Shown piece after piece: positions 20,001 to 28,456 of a DNA stretch of 64,000 nt. Origin of the DNA: Hamiltosporidium tvaerminnensis. Its lineage: Eukaryota > Microsporidia > Dubosqiidae. Both the position numbers and the translations under genes were made by a program. The notes below the pieces were generated by a model that saw only the letters and a list, made by a program, of their open reading frames with translations, ran no database searches and was not told where the DNA came from. Every line of letters begins with the position of its first letter. The stretch's first letter is position 1. Where the stretch lies: assembly GCA_022605425.2 (NCBI GenBank), contig CM061248.1, positions 372,001 through 436,000 on the forward strand, given 5' to 3'.

Positions 20001-21213
20001 TAAAGAAGTAGAATTAGAATATATAGATAGTAACATAGATAGTAATGATAATAGTAATATGTATGATAGTATAGAGAAGTATATATGTTATGGTAGGAAA
20101 GGTAAAGCAAATATAAAAATAAAGTATTTTATAAGAGATAGGGATAGTAGTGTTAGGGATAGTGATAGGGATAGTGATAAGTATAGTAGTATTAGTGATA
20201 GGGATAACAGTAAATATATTAAGACTAAGGACAAAGAGACTAATGAGTATAATGAGTATAAGGACAAAGAGACTAATGAGTATAATAACATATATAACAA
20301 AGAGACTAATGAGTATAATAACATATATAACATATATAACACCCTTAATGATCTTAAAATGTATTTGTGTTGTGATAAGGTTAGGTTATTAGATGGTAAG
20401 GTTATTATACCTAAGGTTTATTGGTTAATAAAAGTATTTATTAATAATGAAGAGGGTTATAATATTAATAGGGTTAGACATAAACATATAATGTGTGTTA
20501 AGAGGGGTGTTAAGGTAAAGGAGTTTATAGAGAGTGTTAAGAGGGTAGGAATAGAGTGTGGTGTTATAAGGAGTATAATGGGTAGTGATAAGGGTAGTAA
20601 GGATATGTTAGAGGGTGTTAGTGATATTGGTAAAGAAGAGGGTGTTAGTAACAGTGGTACTAGTTATAAGGGTGTTAGTAATAGTGGTAGTAGTTATAAG
20701 GGTGTTAGTGATAGTAGTAAAGAAGAGGGTGTTAGTAACTGTGGTAGTAGTTATAAGGGTGTTATTAATAGTAGTAGTAGTTATAAGGGTGTTAGTAACA
20801 ATATAGATAAACAACACCCTGTTAACAATAATACTGATACACAACACCCTGTTATTAATAATACCTTATACCCCGTTAACAATAATACCTTACACCCTGT
20901 TAGAGTTTTAGGGGTTAGAAAGGGTTGTATGTATTTAAAGGTGTTAGATGGGGATGAGTATGTAGAAGAAGTAATGGTAATAGAAAGGTGTTATATGGGT
21001 AGGTATATAAAGGGGTGTTATTTAAGAGGGTGTAGTGTTATAGGTTATTGTTTTTTAATACCTTTTAAAGAAAGTGAAAGAATAATTGAATTTAAAAGAA
21101 GAATGGGTGTTGTTAGTAGGGTTATACGGTGTAATGGAGAGGGGTTTTATGTTATGGAGGATAATGAAGTAATGGAGGTTAGTAATGAGGAGTATGTAAT
21201 GATGGAGGTTTAG
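16414..21213 (+). CDS. UBP15: USP7/Ubp15-type ubiquitin-specific protease, frame-interrupted
   Basis: One gene read from three overlapping or adjacent frames (16414-17058, 17067-18110, 18058-21213). USP7-type enzymes are cysteine proteases that remove ubiquitin from proteins. The order of parts is that family's: MATH domain (with FYLDNHPWKLI), Cys box (NLGGTCYINTLLQ), QDIHEY, the substrate-binding region ending IKRFNIDYETG and KINDYFEYPE, His box (HDGHYTA), then a long C-terminus where USP7 has ubiquitin-like domains. All catalytic boxes are present. The breaks fall in AGT/AAT repeats (about 17040-17090) and in G runs (about 18055-18080), so slippage, polymorphism or assembly indels are as likely as true loss. 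Asn, Ser and Thr repeats inflate the loops. The 3' end is duplicated. Confidence 0.88.
17067..18110 (+). CDS. USP7-like, segment 2: central UCH body
   Basis: 347 codons. It contains PLLYLQHLFYQLL and QDIHEYSKIFFDFLE (81-95), then a 100-residue Asn/Thr/Pro repeat. CIDCNCKS (223-230) and FQDLQVDI follow. The run from NNMYKCNIHGHVRAIKG to KINDYFEYPEVL (271-326) closely parallels the NKY-GEHG-KG-PPVL-RF-KIND-FEFPE run of USP7. It ends in a Gly/Glu stretch encoded by G runs, where the frame is lost. Confidence 0.85.
   Translation: MVVVRINLYNNNNDKINNNKDTINNNNDKINNTTTTTPTPPTTTPLLYLQHLFYQLLTHTDIQIKPFIIKSNIFTDTNTHQDIHEYSKIFFDFLEKEYKGSGGCGSNSSSSNSSSSNNIRDIRDIRDTNNNPNTTTDNNNPNTTNNTTTDNNNNPTTTNNNNPSNNNNTTTNNNNPNTTNNNTTNNNNNPPPNTTITPTNNNNTPSTNPNNIIDGLLLNYIHCIDCNCKSTNKEHFQDLQVDIRDYNNNNISNTLNNSLKILFNKEILEGNNMYKCNIHGHVRAIKGMCLYKGPSVLFILIKRFNIDYETGEGYKINDYFEYPEVLEMVEGEGGGVGGEGEFGWFGW
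17381..17700 (+). repeat. AGT, AAT and ACT trinucleotide tract in the protease gene
   Basis: Nearly pure mixtures of AGT, then AAT, ACT and AACCCT words encode Ser, then Asn, Thr and Pro runs between two conserved parts of the catalytic domain. The + strand is strongly C-rich and G-poor from about 17440. Confidence 0.9.
18058..21213 (+). CDS. USP7-like, segment 3: His box and long C-terminus
   Basis: 1051 codons overlapping segment 2; the true join is near 18060-18110. IRDT repeats (31-60) precede the His box, LHSVVVHSGTAHDGHYTA, with the catalytic His at 88 (codon 18319-18321). YYKFND follows, then AYMLVYRR at about 140, the normal end of the catalytic core. The remaining 900 residues are longer than in USP7 because of Asn-rich and GVNNSS-type repeats (about 455-620 and 840-945). 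They contain conserved-looking islands, including a final domain with GYCFLIPFKESERIIEFK, plausibly the ubiquitin-like modules. Confidence 0.85.
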   Translation: MRGEVWGVRVSLDGLDGDVLSGSVSMDGSNKDIRDNIRDTRDNIRDTRDNIRDTRDNTTDNIRDNNTTTLTYNLHSVVVHSGTAHDGHYTAIINIKGNYYKFNDTIVTPVCKEEALECNYGGVHPYKNKVRVSNAYMLVYRRVGDNGLDNFIDNSSIRDIGSSNRDIRDKDIDTNPNPNKCINTNPNPNKCINTNPNPTINTNPTTITYPNTTPTIPLPIKYPIPTTTLHPLLLSTFKKEFKDKIIYIFFKPINIGIKGNIIIIRLKMEDDYREKVREIYGVYRKYLYMFEVSNSDSVVGGVGMYNDIDNNLVGMDNNIGNIDNNIVNSNTLGNSNIDNINIGNNIGNSNIDNNIDKSNINNIDNINIGNNINNVNNKHTNINNIDNTTTYPTLSYTTTVKDKGIYFAYLSDNEYNFNNNKDYLLFTKKYKEIPLCKYNNKGVLIDCEVKVIRRDMIGGVNNSSILEGVNNRDILEGVNNSSKEEGVKDKSSSYKGVSKSSKEEGVNNVSNVQQGVNSSSNIQQGVNNVSNVQQGVNNSSNIQQGVNNSSNIQQGVNNSSKEEGVNNSSKEEGVSNSSKEKGVNNSSNIQEGVNNVSNVQHPVNNSTTVQHPFTNTNIFIEHQSISYVIYIYGDKEKIKKYLESYRRGKEVELEYIDSNIDSNDNSNMYDSIEKYICYGRKGKANIKIKYFIRDRDSSVRDSDRDSDKYSSISDRDNSKYIKTKDKETNEYNEYKDKETNEYNNIYNKETNEYNNIYNIYNTLNDLKMYLCCDKVRLLDGKVIIPKVYWLIKVFINNEEGYNINRVRHKHIMCVKRGVKVKEFIESVKRVGIECGVIRSIMGSDKGSKDMLEGVSDIGKEEGVSNSGTSYKGVSNSGSSYKGVSDSSKEEGVSNCGSSYKGVINSSSSYKGVSNNIDKQHPVNNNTDTQHPVINNTLYPVNNNTLHPVRVLGVRKGCMYLKVLDGDEYVEEVMVIERCYMGRYIKGCYLRGCSVIGYCFLIPFKESERIIEFKRRMGVVSRVIRCNGEGFYVMEDNEVMEVSNEEYVMMEV
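18145..18255 (+). repeat. IRDT-encoding tandem repeat
   Basis: Copies of GATAATATAAGAGATACTAGA (21 bp, 7 codons), about four in a row, lie just upstream of the His box. The unit keeps the frame. Confidence 0.88.
18574..18665 (+). repeat. 30-bp repeat with telomere-like AACCCTAACCCTAA
   Basis: Three copies of a 30-bp unit containing AACCCTAACCCTAATAAATG encode NPNPNKCINT repeats. The DNA includes two joined CCCTAA words, i.e. TTAGGG on the other strand, inside coding sequence. Confidence 0.85.
19420..19895 (+). repeat. GGGTGTTAACAACAGTAGTAA repeats, block 1
   Basis: About fifteen units of 27-30 bp beginning GGGTGTTA encode GVNNSSNIQQ and GVNNSSKEE variants. Higher-order duplication is visible: pairs of VSNVQQ and SSNIQQ units alternate. 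Confidence 0.92.
20605..20905 (+). repeat. GGGTGTTAGTAA repeats, block 2
   Basis: Ten or more GGGTGTTAGTAACAGTGG-type units encode GVSNSGSSYK and GVSDSSKEE variants. They turn into CACCCTGTTAACAATAATA units (HPVNNNT) at 20813-20905, where the same word appears on the other strand. Confidence 0.9.
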
Positions 21214-21290
21214 TGGAGAGGGGTTTTATGTTATGGAGGATAATGAAGTAATGGAGGTTAGTAATGAGGAGTGTGTAATGATGGAGGTGT
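21135..21290 (+). repeat. 79-bp tandem duplication across the stop codon
   Basis: The last 26 codons of the protease and its stop (21135-21213) are repeated at 21214-21290 with few changes. The unit is not a multiple of three, so the second copy is out of frame and non-coding. This looks like a recent event. Confidence 0.92.
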
Positions 21291-21945
21291 AAAGGGTATA
21301 AGAGATTATGGGATGTATATAAAGGGGTGTTAGCTATAAAGAATATTAGTTGTGTTATAAAGGGGTGTTAGCTATTAAGAATACCATTTGTTTTATAAAG
21401 GGGTGTTAGTTATAAGTATTTTATATTGTTAATAAAGGGGTGTTAGTTATAAAGAATTTATTTGTTTTATAAAGGGTGTTAGTTATAAGTATTTTATATT
21501 ATTTATAAAGGGGTTTTAGTTATAAAGAATACTATTTGTTTTATAAAGGGGTGTTAGTTATTAGTATTTTATATTGTTAATAAAGGGGTTTTAGTTATAA
21601 AGAATACTATTTGTTTTTTAAAGGGGTGTTAGCTATTGAGAATACTATTTGTTTTATAAAGGGTTTTAGTTATAAGTATTTTATATTGTTAATAAAGGGG
21701 TGTTAGTTATAAAGAATTTATTTGTTTTATAAAGGGGTGTTATATAAGTATTTTATATTATATTAAAAGGGTGTTAGTTATAAGTATTAATTCTAATATA
21801 TTAAAAGGGTGTTAGTTATAAGTATTAATTCTACTATATTAAAAGGGTGTTAGTTATAAGTATTATGTCTATATATTAAAGGGTTTTAGTTATAAGTATT
21901 ATGTCTATTATATTAAAGGGTGTTAGTTATAAGTATTATGTCTAA
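21291..21945 (+). repeat. AAAGGGGTGTTAGTTATAA tandem repeats
   Basis: Some eighteen imperfect units of about 35-45 bp, each with AAAGGGGTGTTAG or AAAGGGTGTTAG followed by TTATAAAGAATACTATTTG or TTATAAGTATTTTATATTG. Non-coding, G-rich on the + strand, directly downstream of the protease. Confidence 0.92.
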
Positions 21946-22142
21946 CATATGTTATTCTTTATACATCTATATTTTAACAATAATTTTATATTTAATTAAA
22001 ACAATACTTTACTATCTAATAAGTGTTACTTCTAATACTTTATATCTTTAAATATAACCATATATTTATTACAAATTATTATCTTACTAAGTATAAAGGT
22101 TATTATTTTATTAAAGAAATTCTGGGTTAAAATATTTTACCT

Positions 22143-22419
22143 TTTTTATATATATTCTTCTACCTCTTTTACCACAGTTGTTTCTTCTCTCAACTGTGAC
22201 TCTTCATATATTTTTATATATATTCTTCTACCTCTTTTACCACAGTTGGTTCTTCTTTCAACTATGACTCTTTATTTCTATTTTTATATATTTTCTTCTA
22301 CCTCTTTTACCACAGTTGTTTCTTCTTTCAACTATGAGTCTTTATTTCTATTTTTATATATATTCTTCTACCTCTTTTACCACTTTTGTTTCTTCTTTCA
22401 ACTATGACTCTTCATATAT
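22143..22419. repeat. Four 68-70-bp units with a short inverted repeat
   Basis: Units start near 22143, 22211, 22281 and 22351 and share ATTCTTCTACCTCTTTTACC. In unit 1, CACAGTTG (22173-22180) and CAACTGTG (22191-22198) form a perfect 8-bp inverted repeat around TTTCTTCTCT. Later units keep the pattern with mismatches. Confidence 0.9.
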
Positions 22420-22547
22420 GTTTATTGTGGTTAATCTAAAGTGGTTCTATTTTGTGGAATAAGGGGTGTATTATTTTTTGGCTTTAAATTTTTATCACCA
22501 TTTTCCTCTCTACCGTTATATATTGATATATGTATTAAATAAATTAA

Positions 22548-22745
22548 ATATTAGATTTATAGATTAGAATTAATTATTGTTAGTTATAGAATAATTATTG
22601 TTAGTTATAGAATTAAATATTAGATTTAAAGATTTTAATTTTAGATTTATAGATTAGAATAATTATTGTTAGTTATAGAATTAAACATTAGATTTAAAGA
22701 TTTTAATTTTAGATTTATAGATTAGAATTAATTATTGTTTCTTAA
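22548..22745. repeat. TTAGATTTATAGATTAGAAT repeats
   Basis: Interleaved copies of TAGATTTATAGATTAGAAT, AATTATTGTTAGTTATAGAAT and TAGATTTAAAGATTTTAATT. Non-coding. Confidence 0.85.
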
Positions 22746-23112
22746 GTTTAATTGCACTTTTTTATAGAAAAAAAAGTTTATTAAAGTATGAATTAATGTT
22801 ATGACGTAGAGTATAAAGTATTATGAGTTTTAAGTGGATTAAAAAGGTTTTAAGTATTTTATACGGATTTATTTTATTTTAAAATTAATTTAATTAATAT
22901 AAAAATAGTAACTTTATGAAAATATAACTTTATAGAAGTAGTGGGTTTTCTAAGGAGAGTATAGTTGAGATTGTAAATAGACGATATGTGATTTTTATAA
23001 GAAATTAAACTTTATTAATTTGTATTTTAAAAAATGTATATTTTGTAGGATTGCAGTATTTGTGTATTTAATAGAATAATTGTACAATAGAGAATTTTTT
23101 TTAAAGAAGTTA
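22746..23112. other. AT-rich spacer
   Basis: No gene, RNA or clear repeat recognised. Confidence 0.4.
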
Positions 23113-23325
23113 AATGTATGAGTTTTAGGTAATAGAATAATCAATTGCGTATGTTGAACTTAAGAATGTATAATTTAAAAAAATGATGTTTGAGTTGTTA
23201 TAGTTTATAAAAAAATTGTGTGCACATCAGTTGAACTTAAGAATGTATAATTTAAAAAATGATGTATGAGTTTTATGTAATAGAATAATCAAGTGGTATA
23301 TTGAACTTAAGAATGTATAATTTAA
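23113..23325. repeat. TTGAACTTAAGAATGTATAA repeats
   Basis: TTGAACTTAAGAATGTATAA occurs at 23154, 23231 and 23301, with ATGTATGAGTTTTA and AATAGAATAATCAA between them. Period 70-77 bp. Confidence 0.88.
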
Positions 23326-23625
23326 TAAAATTGTTTGAAAAGGGTCTTGTTTAATGGAATATTTTTTAATTGGTCTTATATGTTTAATATATATTTGAAT
23401 AAAATATTTTTTAAAGGCAAATTTATTAGTAAATAAAATATATATTAGTTCTGAAAGTAATAAAATTATGTTTTGTTTTATTTTTCTTTTATGATATATA
23501 TTCAGAAGAAATTAATTTATACTTAAAATATTTTTTAATTTATCAAATATATTTTTTAATTTTTTTTAATTTATTGTATGCAAGTATATAGTCTATTGAC
23601 TTAGTATTTTGATATTAAACATTTT

Positions 23626-24399
23626 CTATTTCATTTCAAGGATTCCTGTGTAATATGCTTGTTTTTGTATATCTTTTTCTTCTACATAATTATCAAAATG
23701 TCTAGAATGAAAGAATCTATTGAAAAGACCGGCAAAAAATATAAAAGCGTAGGCCATTGATGGTTGTTTACAGAGAATACAACAAATGAGATAAAGAAAT
23801 TCTTTACGTTTTGGGGAAATATGAAGTGTACCTCGTTTAGTAAGAATTGTAGGATGTAGAATTTCAAGAGTGTCTGAAGTAAAATATGAGAGAAATAGAT
23901 GTGCCATTGGTTGAGAAAGGGCAGCAAACGAAGTTAATCTTAGTATATCATTATCGGTAAATCTTTTTCTGGGATTTTCGTTATGTAAAAGAATCTTTAA
24001 AAGACTAAAATTATGAAATAAAAGTATATTACGGTGTCTTTCAATATCAAAGATAAAAAATATTTTGAATAACTTGTTTAGAAGCAAATAAAGTTCCCTC
24101 TTCTTTTCTAAAGTTTCTATTTTATTGCTTTTAAATACTTCGGTCATTAGTATTGATATATATCGATCGCTATCTTCATAGAAAGAAATTATTTCTTTCA
24201 TATAATCTACGGTATCTATCAAAGAAGATATAGATATCTTCTTCGGACTTTTATAGTTTTTTAGAGCCGAAATTGATATAAAAAATTTATCTTTGATTTT
24301 CTTGTACTGCGATCTTATTTCTTCTGAAAGAACATACGACTCGGCACTAAATTCAAAGTTTTTGGCTTTTTTTTGGAATTTTGTCTTGTAATATGTCAT
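23626..24399 (-). CDS. Hypothetical protein, about 257 aa, possibly N-truncated
   Basis: I do not recognise this protein. The first ATG of the frame is at 24399; the frame is open upstream to about 24555 without another ATG. Another frame is open at about 24440-24637 and reads like protein (YYPGYSNEDDFINLILIRAL), so the gene may have begun further upstream and been shifted. The product is helical and polar in the first half (SLIDTVDYMKEIISFYEDSD), with LYLLLNKLFKIFFIFDIERH, LRLTSFAALSQPMAHLFLSY and a Cys/Phe-rich hydrophobic stretch near the C-terminus (LYLICCILC, YAFIFFAGLFNRFF) that may be buried or membrane-associated. No CCC motif precedes the ATG. It is either a lineage-specific gene with an undefined start or a decaying gene. 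Confidence 0.6.
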   Translation of the reverse strand: MTYYKTKFQKKAKNFEFSAESYVLSEEIRSQYKKIKDKFFISISALKNYKSPKKISISSLIDTVDYMKEIISFYEDSDRYISILMTEVFKSNKIETLEKKRELYLLLNKLFKIFFIFDIERHRNILLFHNFSLLKILLHNENPRKRFTDNDILRLTSFAALSQPMAHLFLSYFTSDTLEILHPTILTKRGTLHISPKRKEFLYLICCILCKQPSMAYAFIFFAGLFNRFFHSRHFDNYVEEKDIQKQAYYTGILEMK

Positions 24400-25812
24400 A
24401 TTGGAAATAAAACTTGGAATTAAAAATGATTTATGAAACACTTTGTTAGAAATTAAAGATAAGAAAAATATTTGGTAATTTTCTGTGCAAGGTTGATAAT
24501 ATTTTTGGAAATTCTGTAATTCGATTTGAAATATCAATATTGAGATGCAAGGCTCTGATTAAAATCAAGTTTATGAAATCATCTTCGTTAGAGTATCCTG
24601 GATAATACTGAAATTTAGTTAGGATTTTGAAGATTTGCTATAGAAAAAATACTTTAGCCAAGCATAATTTACCTATGAAGAATATTCCAGTGTTCACATT
24701 AAAATTTATTTAATAAGTATAAATTGAGGTCTTCAAAGCCAATTAGGAGTCTGTTACATTAATTGTCGAAAATTATTATGGGGAAAAATTTTCAGGATTC
24801 AAATTAAAATCGAAACCAAAATTTGATTAAATTTGCCAAACAAGTATATTGAGTCGAGAATTAAATTAGAAATGGTTATAAAAATCCAAATTAGATCAAA
24901 TGACTTACAAATAGTTTCGAAACCGCAAAACCTGGAAAATTAGAGTTTTTATTAGCCAGAACAAACCTTGTTTATATAATCATGTTGAAACAAGCACGTA
25001 CGTCCTAATTAGAAATGAATTTTCTTCTATTTGGCTAATAATGCATCTTAGAAAGCTTCTTGTCTTAGAAATATTAAAGTCCTATATTTATATGAAACCA
25101 ACGAAGGAATGTTATATTTTTTATATGCAAATTTTTTATCATAAAGACTTATTGCTGATCAGAATTATGAAAGAGCTCATAGAAGTGTTTCTAAAAAAAA
25201 ACAAGAACCTATAAATTCATTCAATGTATCTTAATAGCAAAATAATTTTATAACCAACAGAAACTAAAAATATGAATTCATATTTATTTATATTATAATT
25301 AGACTCCAAATGTATCGATAAAAGATTGTAAAGAGAAATCGAACCTAAAAAATAAAACAACAAGAAAAGCTAAGATATTAACAGAAAGACAAATTTAAAT
25401 TGTAATTAAAGATAATTTTATCATTTTAAGTTAAATATTTTTCTATTAATAATTTGCTAAGAAATATAAAATACTTGATAACTTTCAATAACAATTTACA
25501 GTGAATTACGAATACTTCAATCAAATAATATACGGATCGTGGGGAATAAAACCAAATTGCATATAAATTCGAAAAAATTTTATATAACTTTGAAGCTTAA
25601 TATTTAAATTTCAATAAAAAAATCTTACTTCTATTAATTTATACACAGAGAAAAAAATGAGTAAAAATTTGTACAGAAATTCTAATGTAAACAAAAATAA
25701 ATTCGTTTATTTGATCTTTTAAATCAAAAAAATTAAAATATAAACTCACTTCCTGTTCCAATATATAAAATAAAAATATTTTTAAAATAATTAAAAATTA
25801 CAAATTAATTTA
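24400..25812. other. Intergenic region
   Basis: 24400-24640 may hold the displaced N-terminal part of the minus-strand gene. The rest, to the end of FIP1, is AT-rich with no coding frame or RNA recognised. Confidence 0.45.
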
Positions 25813-26388
25813 TTATTTACGTGAATATCTTCTGTATTGTCCTCTGTCGTTTTCTCCCCCTCCTCTTCTTCTCCTTTGTTCATCTCTATCGTAAGTACCG
25901 GGTCTCCTATATCGATTCGGTGTTCTATCATCATCATATCTCGAATCATTATTGTATCTATCGTTATATCTCTGTGAATATTCTTTAGAAAAATATTTTG
26001 AATCTTCTCTATAATCCCTTTCCTCCCTATCATAATATGAGTTTTGGTTATATTTTCTATCCACTGATTTGGTTTCAAAAGTACGACTAGGTGTGTATTC
26101 GGTACGAAGTCCTTTTTGTTTCTCACAATACATTCTCCATGTAGTCTCATCAAACCCATAATTGAAATAATCTGTTATATCCTCACCCGGCTTTTTCCAC
26201 GGTTTTTCTTCAAGTGTATCCAATTCAAATTCAAAAACACCCTGTCCCGTATAGTTTTGACTCTCCAGTGCCACTTTAAGTTCATCCTTTTTTTCTTGTT
26301 CCTCTGCTATAATTTCTAATTCTGAAGAAGTTTCGACATCTTCACATTTATATTCAAATGCAAGATCATTATTATCGATATCTGACAT
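25813..26388 (-). CDS. FIP1: FIP1, pre-mRNA polyadenylation factor subunit
   Basis: A 191-aa product. FIP1 links poly(A) polymerase to the cleavage and polyadenylation factor complex in the nucleus, for mRNA 3'-end formation. The diagnostic Fip1 motif is at about residues 55-90 and reads [20 protein letters not shown] then TWRMYCEKQ, essentially the consensus. Before it is an acidic region (residues 1-40), as in yeast Fip1, where such a region contacts poly(A) polymerase. After it is an Arg, Tyr and Asp-rich tail ending RRRRGGG and RRYSRK, a likely disordered RNA- or protein-binding tail. I chose the ATG at 26388 over the in-frame ATG-less extension (to 26424) because MSDIDNND looks like a true N-terminus and CCC lies 6-8 nt upstream. 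It is shorter than yeast Fip1 (about 330 aa), as expected in a reduced parasite. Confidence 0.95.
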   Translation of the reverse strand: MSDIDNNDLAFEYKCEDVETSSELEIIAEEQEKKDELKVALESQNYTGQGVFEFELDTLEEKPWKKPGEDITDYFNYGFDETTWRMYCEKQKGLRTEYTPSRTFETKSVDRKYNQNSYYDREERDYREDSKYFSKEYSQRYNDRYNNDSRYDDDRTPNRYRRPGTYDRDEQRRRRGGGENDRGQYRRYSRK

Positions 26389-26393
26389 AATGA

Positions 26394-26396
26394 GGG
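26394..26396 (-). promoter_or_regulatory. FIP1: CCC motif upstream of FIP1
   Basis: CCC on the minus strand, 6-8 nt before the ATG at 26388, agrees with the microsporidian start-proximal motif and helped choose this start. Confidence 0.5.
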
Positions 26397-28456
26397 CATA
26401 TAATATTATGATGTCTTTAAGCACAATATGCTTGGTAAATTACAATTCTATATTTTTATAAAAGAAAATACATTTAAATGTCTTGAACAAGAGAACACCT
26501 TTAGTTAGACTTTTTAATTTTTAAAAAATATATAAAATATTTCTTTATATTTTTTTTTATAAAATTTTCATTTTATTTCTGGCTTTTTTTTTCTTTTCCT
26601 TTTCTTATAAAAACTTCGATCGAAGAATGCTACTCATGAAAATAAAAAATCTAAAAATGTATTTTATTTTGTAAAAAATATTTTTTTTTTAAAAGCAGAA
26701 ATCCTAGATTTTAAATATTTTAGAGACTATAATTATATTCTATCATTGAAATATTAAGAATTAGTATTTTTAGAACTGTATTTATTTAAGAGAGTATTGG
26801 GATACAGAAAATGTTTTATTTCACAAAAAATAGAATATCTTAATGAATATGGCATCTTTTTATAAAAGGAGTATGTTATATTGTTTTCATGATACGTACT
26901 TAGTTGTAGGGTTAAAATAGATATTTTTTCTCAACACTCCTCGGTATTCTTAGACACCTACATTGCAAAGCTTTATTTACTAAAAGACACTTATAACCTG
27001 TTTATTAGACAGAATAGTTCACGAAGTTCGTTAAAATTATTACCAGGAGTGTGGGCGTAGGCCAAAACATACCTCTGGCTCCCCCAAACCTGTTGTATTC
27101 TCCCATACTCGCCATATTCGAACCGAATAGAATTTTAGTTTTGAAATATCTCGGCTACTTACTTGGTTGGCACCTTGACTTTGTAACGCTATTTTAATAG
27201 GTATAATCTGCTGATACGTTTTATTCCTCTAAAAGAGGGTGTTTATATAGTCCAAAAACCAAGTCTTCTCACCCGACTGATCAGGTTAGCTTTCGATGTT
27301 TTTCATAGCAATTACCAGAAAATTAAACTGTAGTTTCAAATATTGTTACGCAAAAGACCAAAAATCAACTTTTTAGAAAACATTTCTCTTTTTTTAAATC
27401 TTATCCGCCTTTTAAGAATTCCAATGAAACAACCGAAAATGCGACGTGCTATTATTCCGGTTAAAAAAAAATATCTTGTACATTTATTTCATACAATTGT
27501 TGCCAAGTAAATGATTTTTATTAGAATAACATTTCTTCCAAATATTCTAATAGATAAGAATATTATGACATAAAACTTTCAAAAACAGAATTATTTATCT
27601 TATTTAAGAATTTATGTAAAAAACATCTGCTTCAATCTATAAAGCATGCTATGATATTTCGAAGAAGGTATTTAAATTTATTACTATAAGAATAGAGACA
27701 TGCACAATGTATTTATACGTAAACTATAATGCAAAAAAACAATAATAATGATTTATTGAATTTCAGTTTATATTCCATAGAGTCAATCATCCACTTAAAT
27801 TCATAACATAGACCTTATCATCAACCTACGTTAAAAACAGTTTTGTAAAGCATTTTAAAATTCTTTCATATATTCTAAAAATGAAAAAATCTTTCGCTGG
27901 CAAAAGTTTAATCATTCAATCATTTTGTATTAATTTTATGCTATGTTTTTGGTAAGAAATGTATTTAAATCCACATAACCTTGGATTTAGTCCTATCCTT
28001 CACAAGACACTGCAGTAAAATAATTGTTAAAGTAGAATATGTTATGTATTTCAACAGCTAAAATACACTCTCATATTTGATAATTTCTTCATTATCTAAT
28101 ATATACGTTTATAATTAAACTGGTCAAAAATTAGCGGAGTATTTAACTTTCCGAATAAATGAAAATATGAGAATAAAAATGAATTATTTTAGATGGTTCT
28201 ATAGTAAAAATAAATTTTTTAGGAGTTGATTTTATTTTAAACAAGAGTTTCTAATTTGGCACAAATTTGTTATCGTTTTATTTATTATAATACAATTGAA
28301 TACAAAAACTTTATTTTAAGTTGATAATTTGCCTCATAATGATTTCCATAAATAGATGATAGAATGTTATAGAAAGGCCTAAAAATACAAATTTTCCTAA
28401 TCCGGAAACAACTTTATTTTTAACAAAAGTATTTAAACAGCGAAAAACTAAATAAT
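26397..28456. other. Gene-free region containing a GC-richer island
   Basis: No coding frame recognised. At 27040-27310 the sequence is clearly less AT-rich than its surroundings; see the separate entry. The rest is plain AT-rich DNA. Confidence 0.45.
27040..27310. repeat. GC-richer relic, possibly related to repeat family A
   Basis: Contains GTGTGGGCGTAGGCC, matching the GGTGGGCGTAG part of family A (61856) and GTTGGGCGTAG of copy 1, then CTCGCCATATTCGAACC and CCAAGTCTTCTCACCCGACT. The latter resembles a site near 13524. Only short words match, so the assignment is tentative. TTCGAACC looks like a tRNA B box, but no tRNA fold can be made. Confidence 0.35.

Noticed and set aside
23626-24537. 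Possible distant CYFIP/Rac1-binding-like pattern in the minus-strand protein
   Set aside because: Only a loose helical pattern (LLNKLFKIFFIFD) is shared; upstream and downstream sequence does not follow the family.
25791-26159. Second minus-strand ORF over the FIP1 gene
   Set aside because: It is an alternative frame of the Arg/Tyr-rich FIP1 tail, starting inside the Fip1 motif region.
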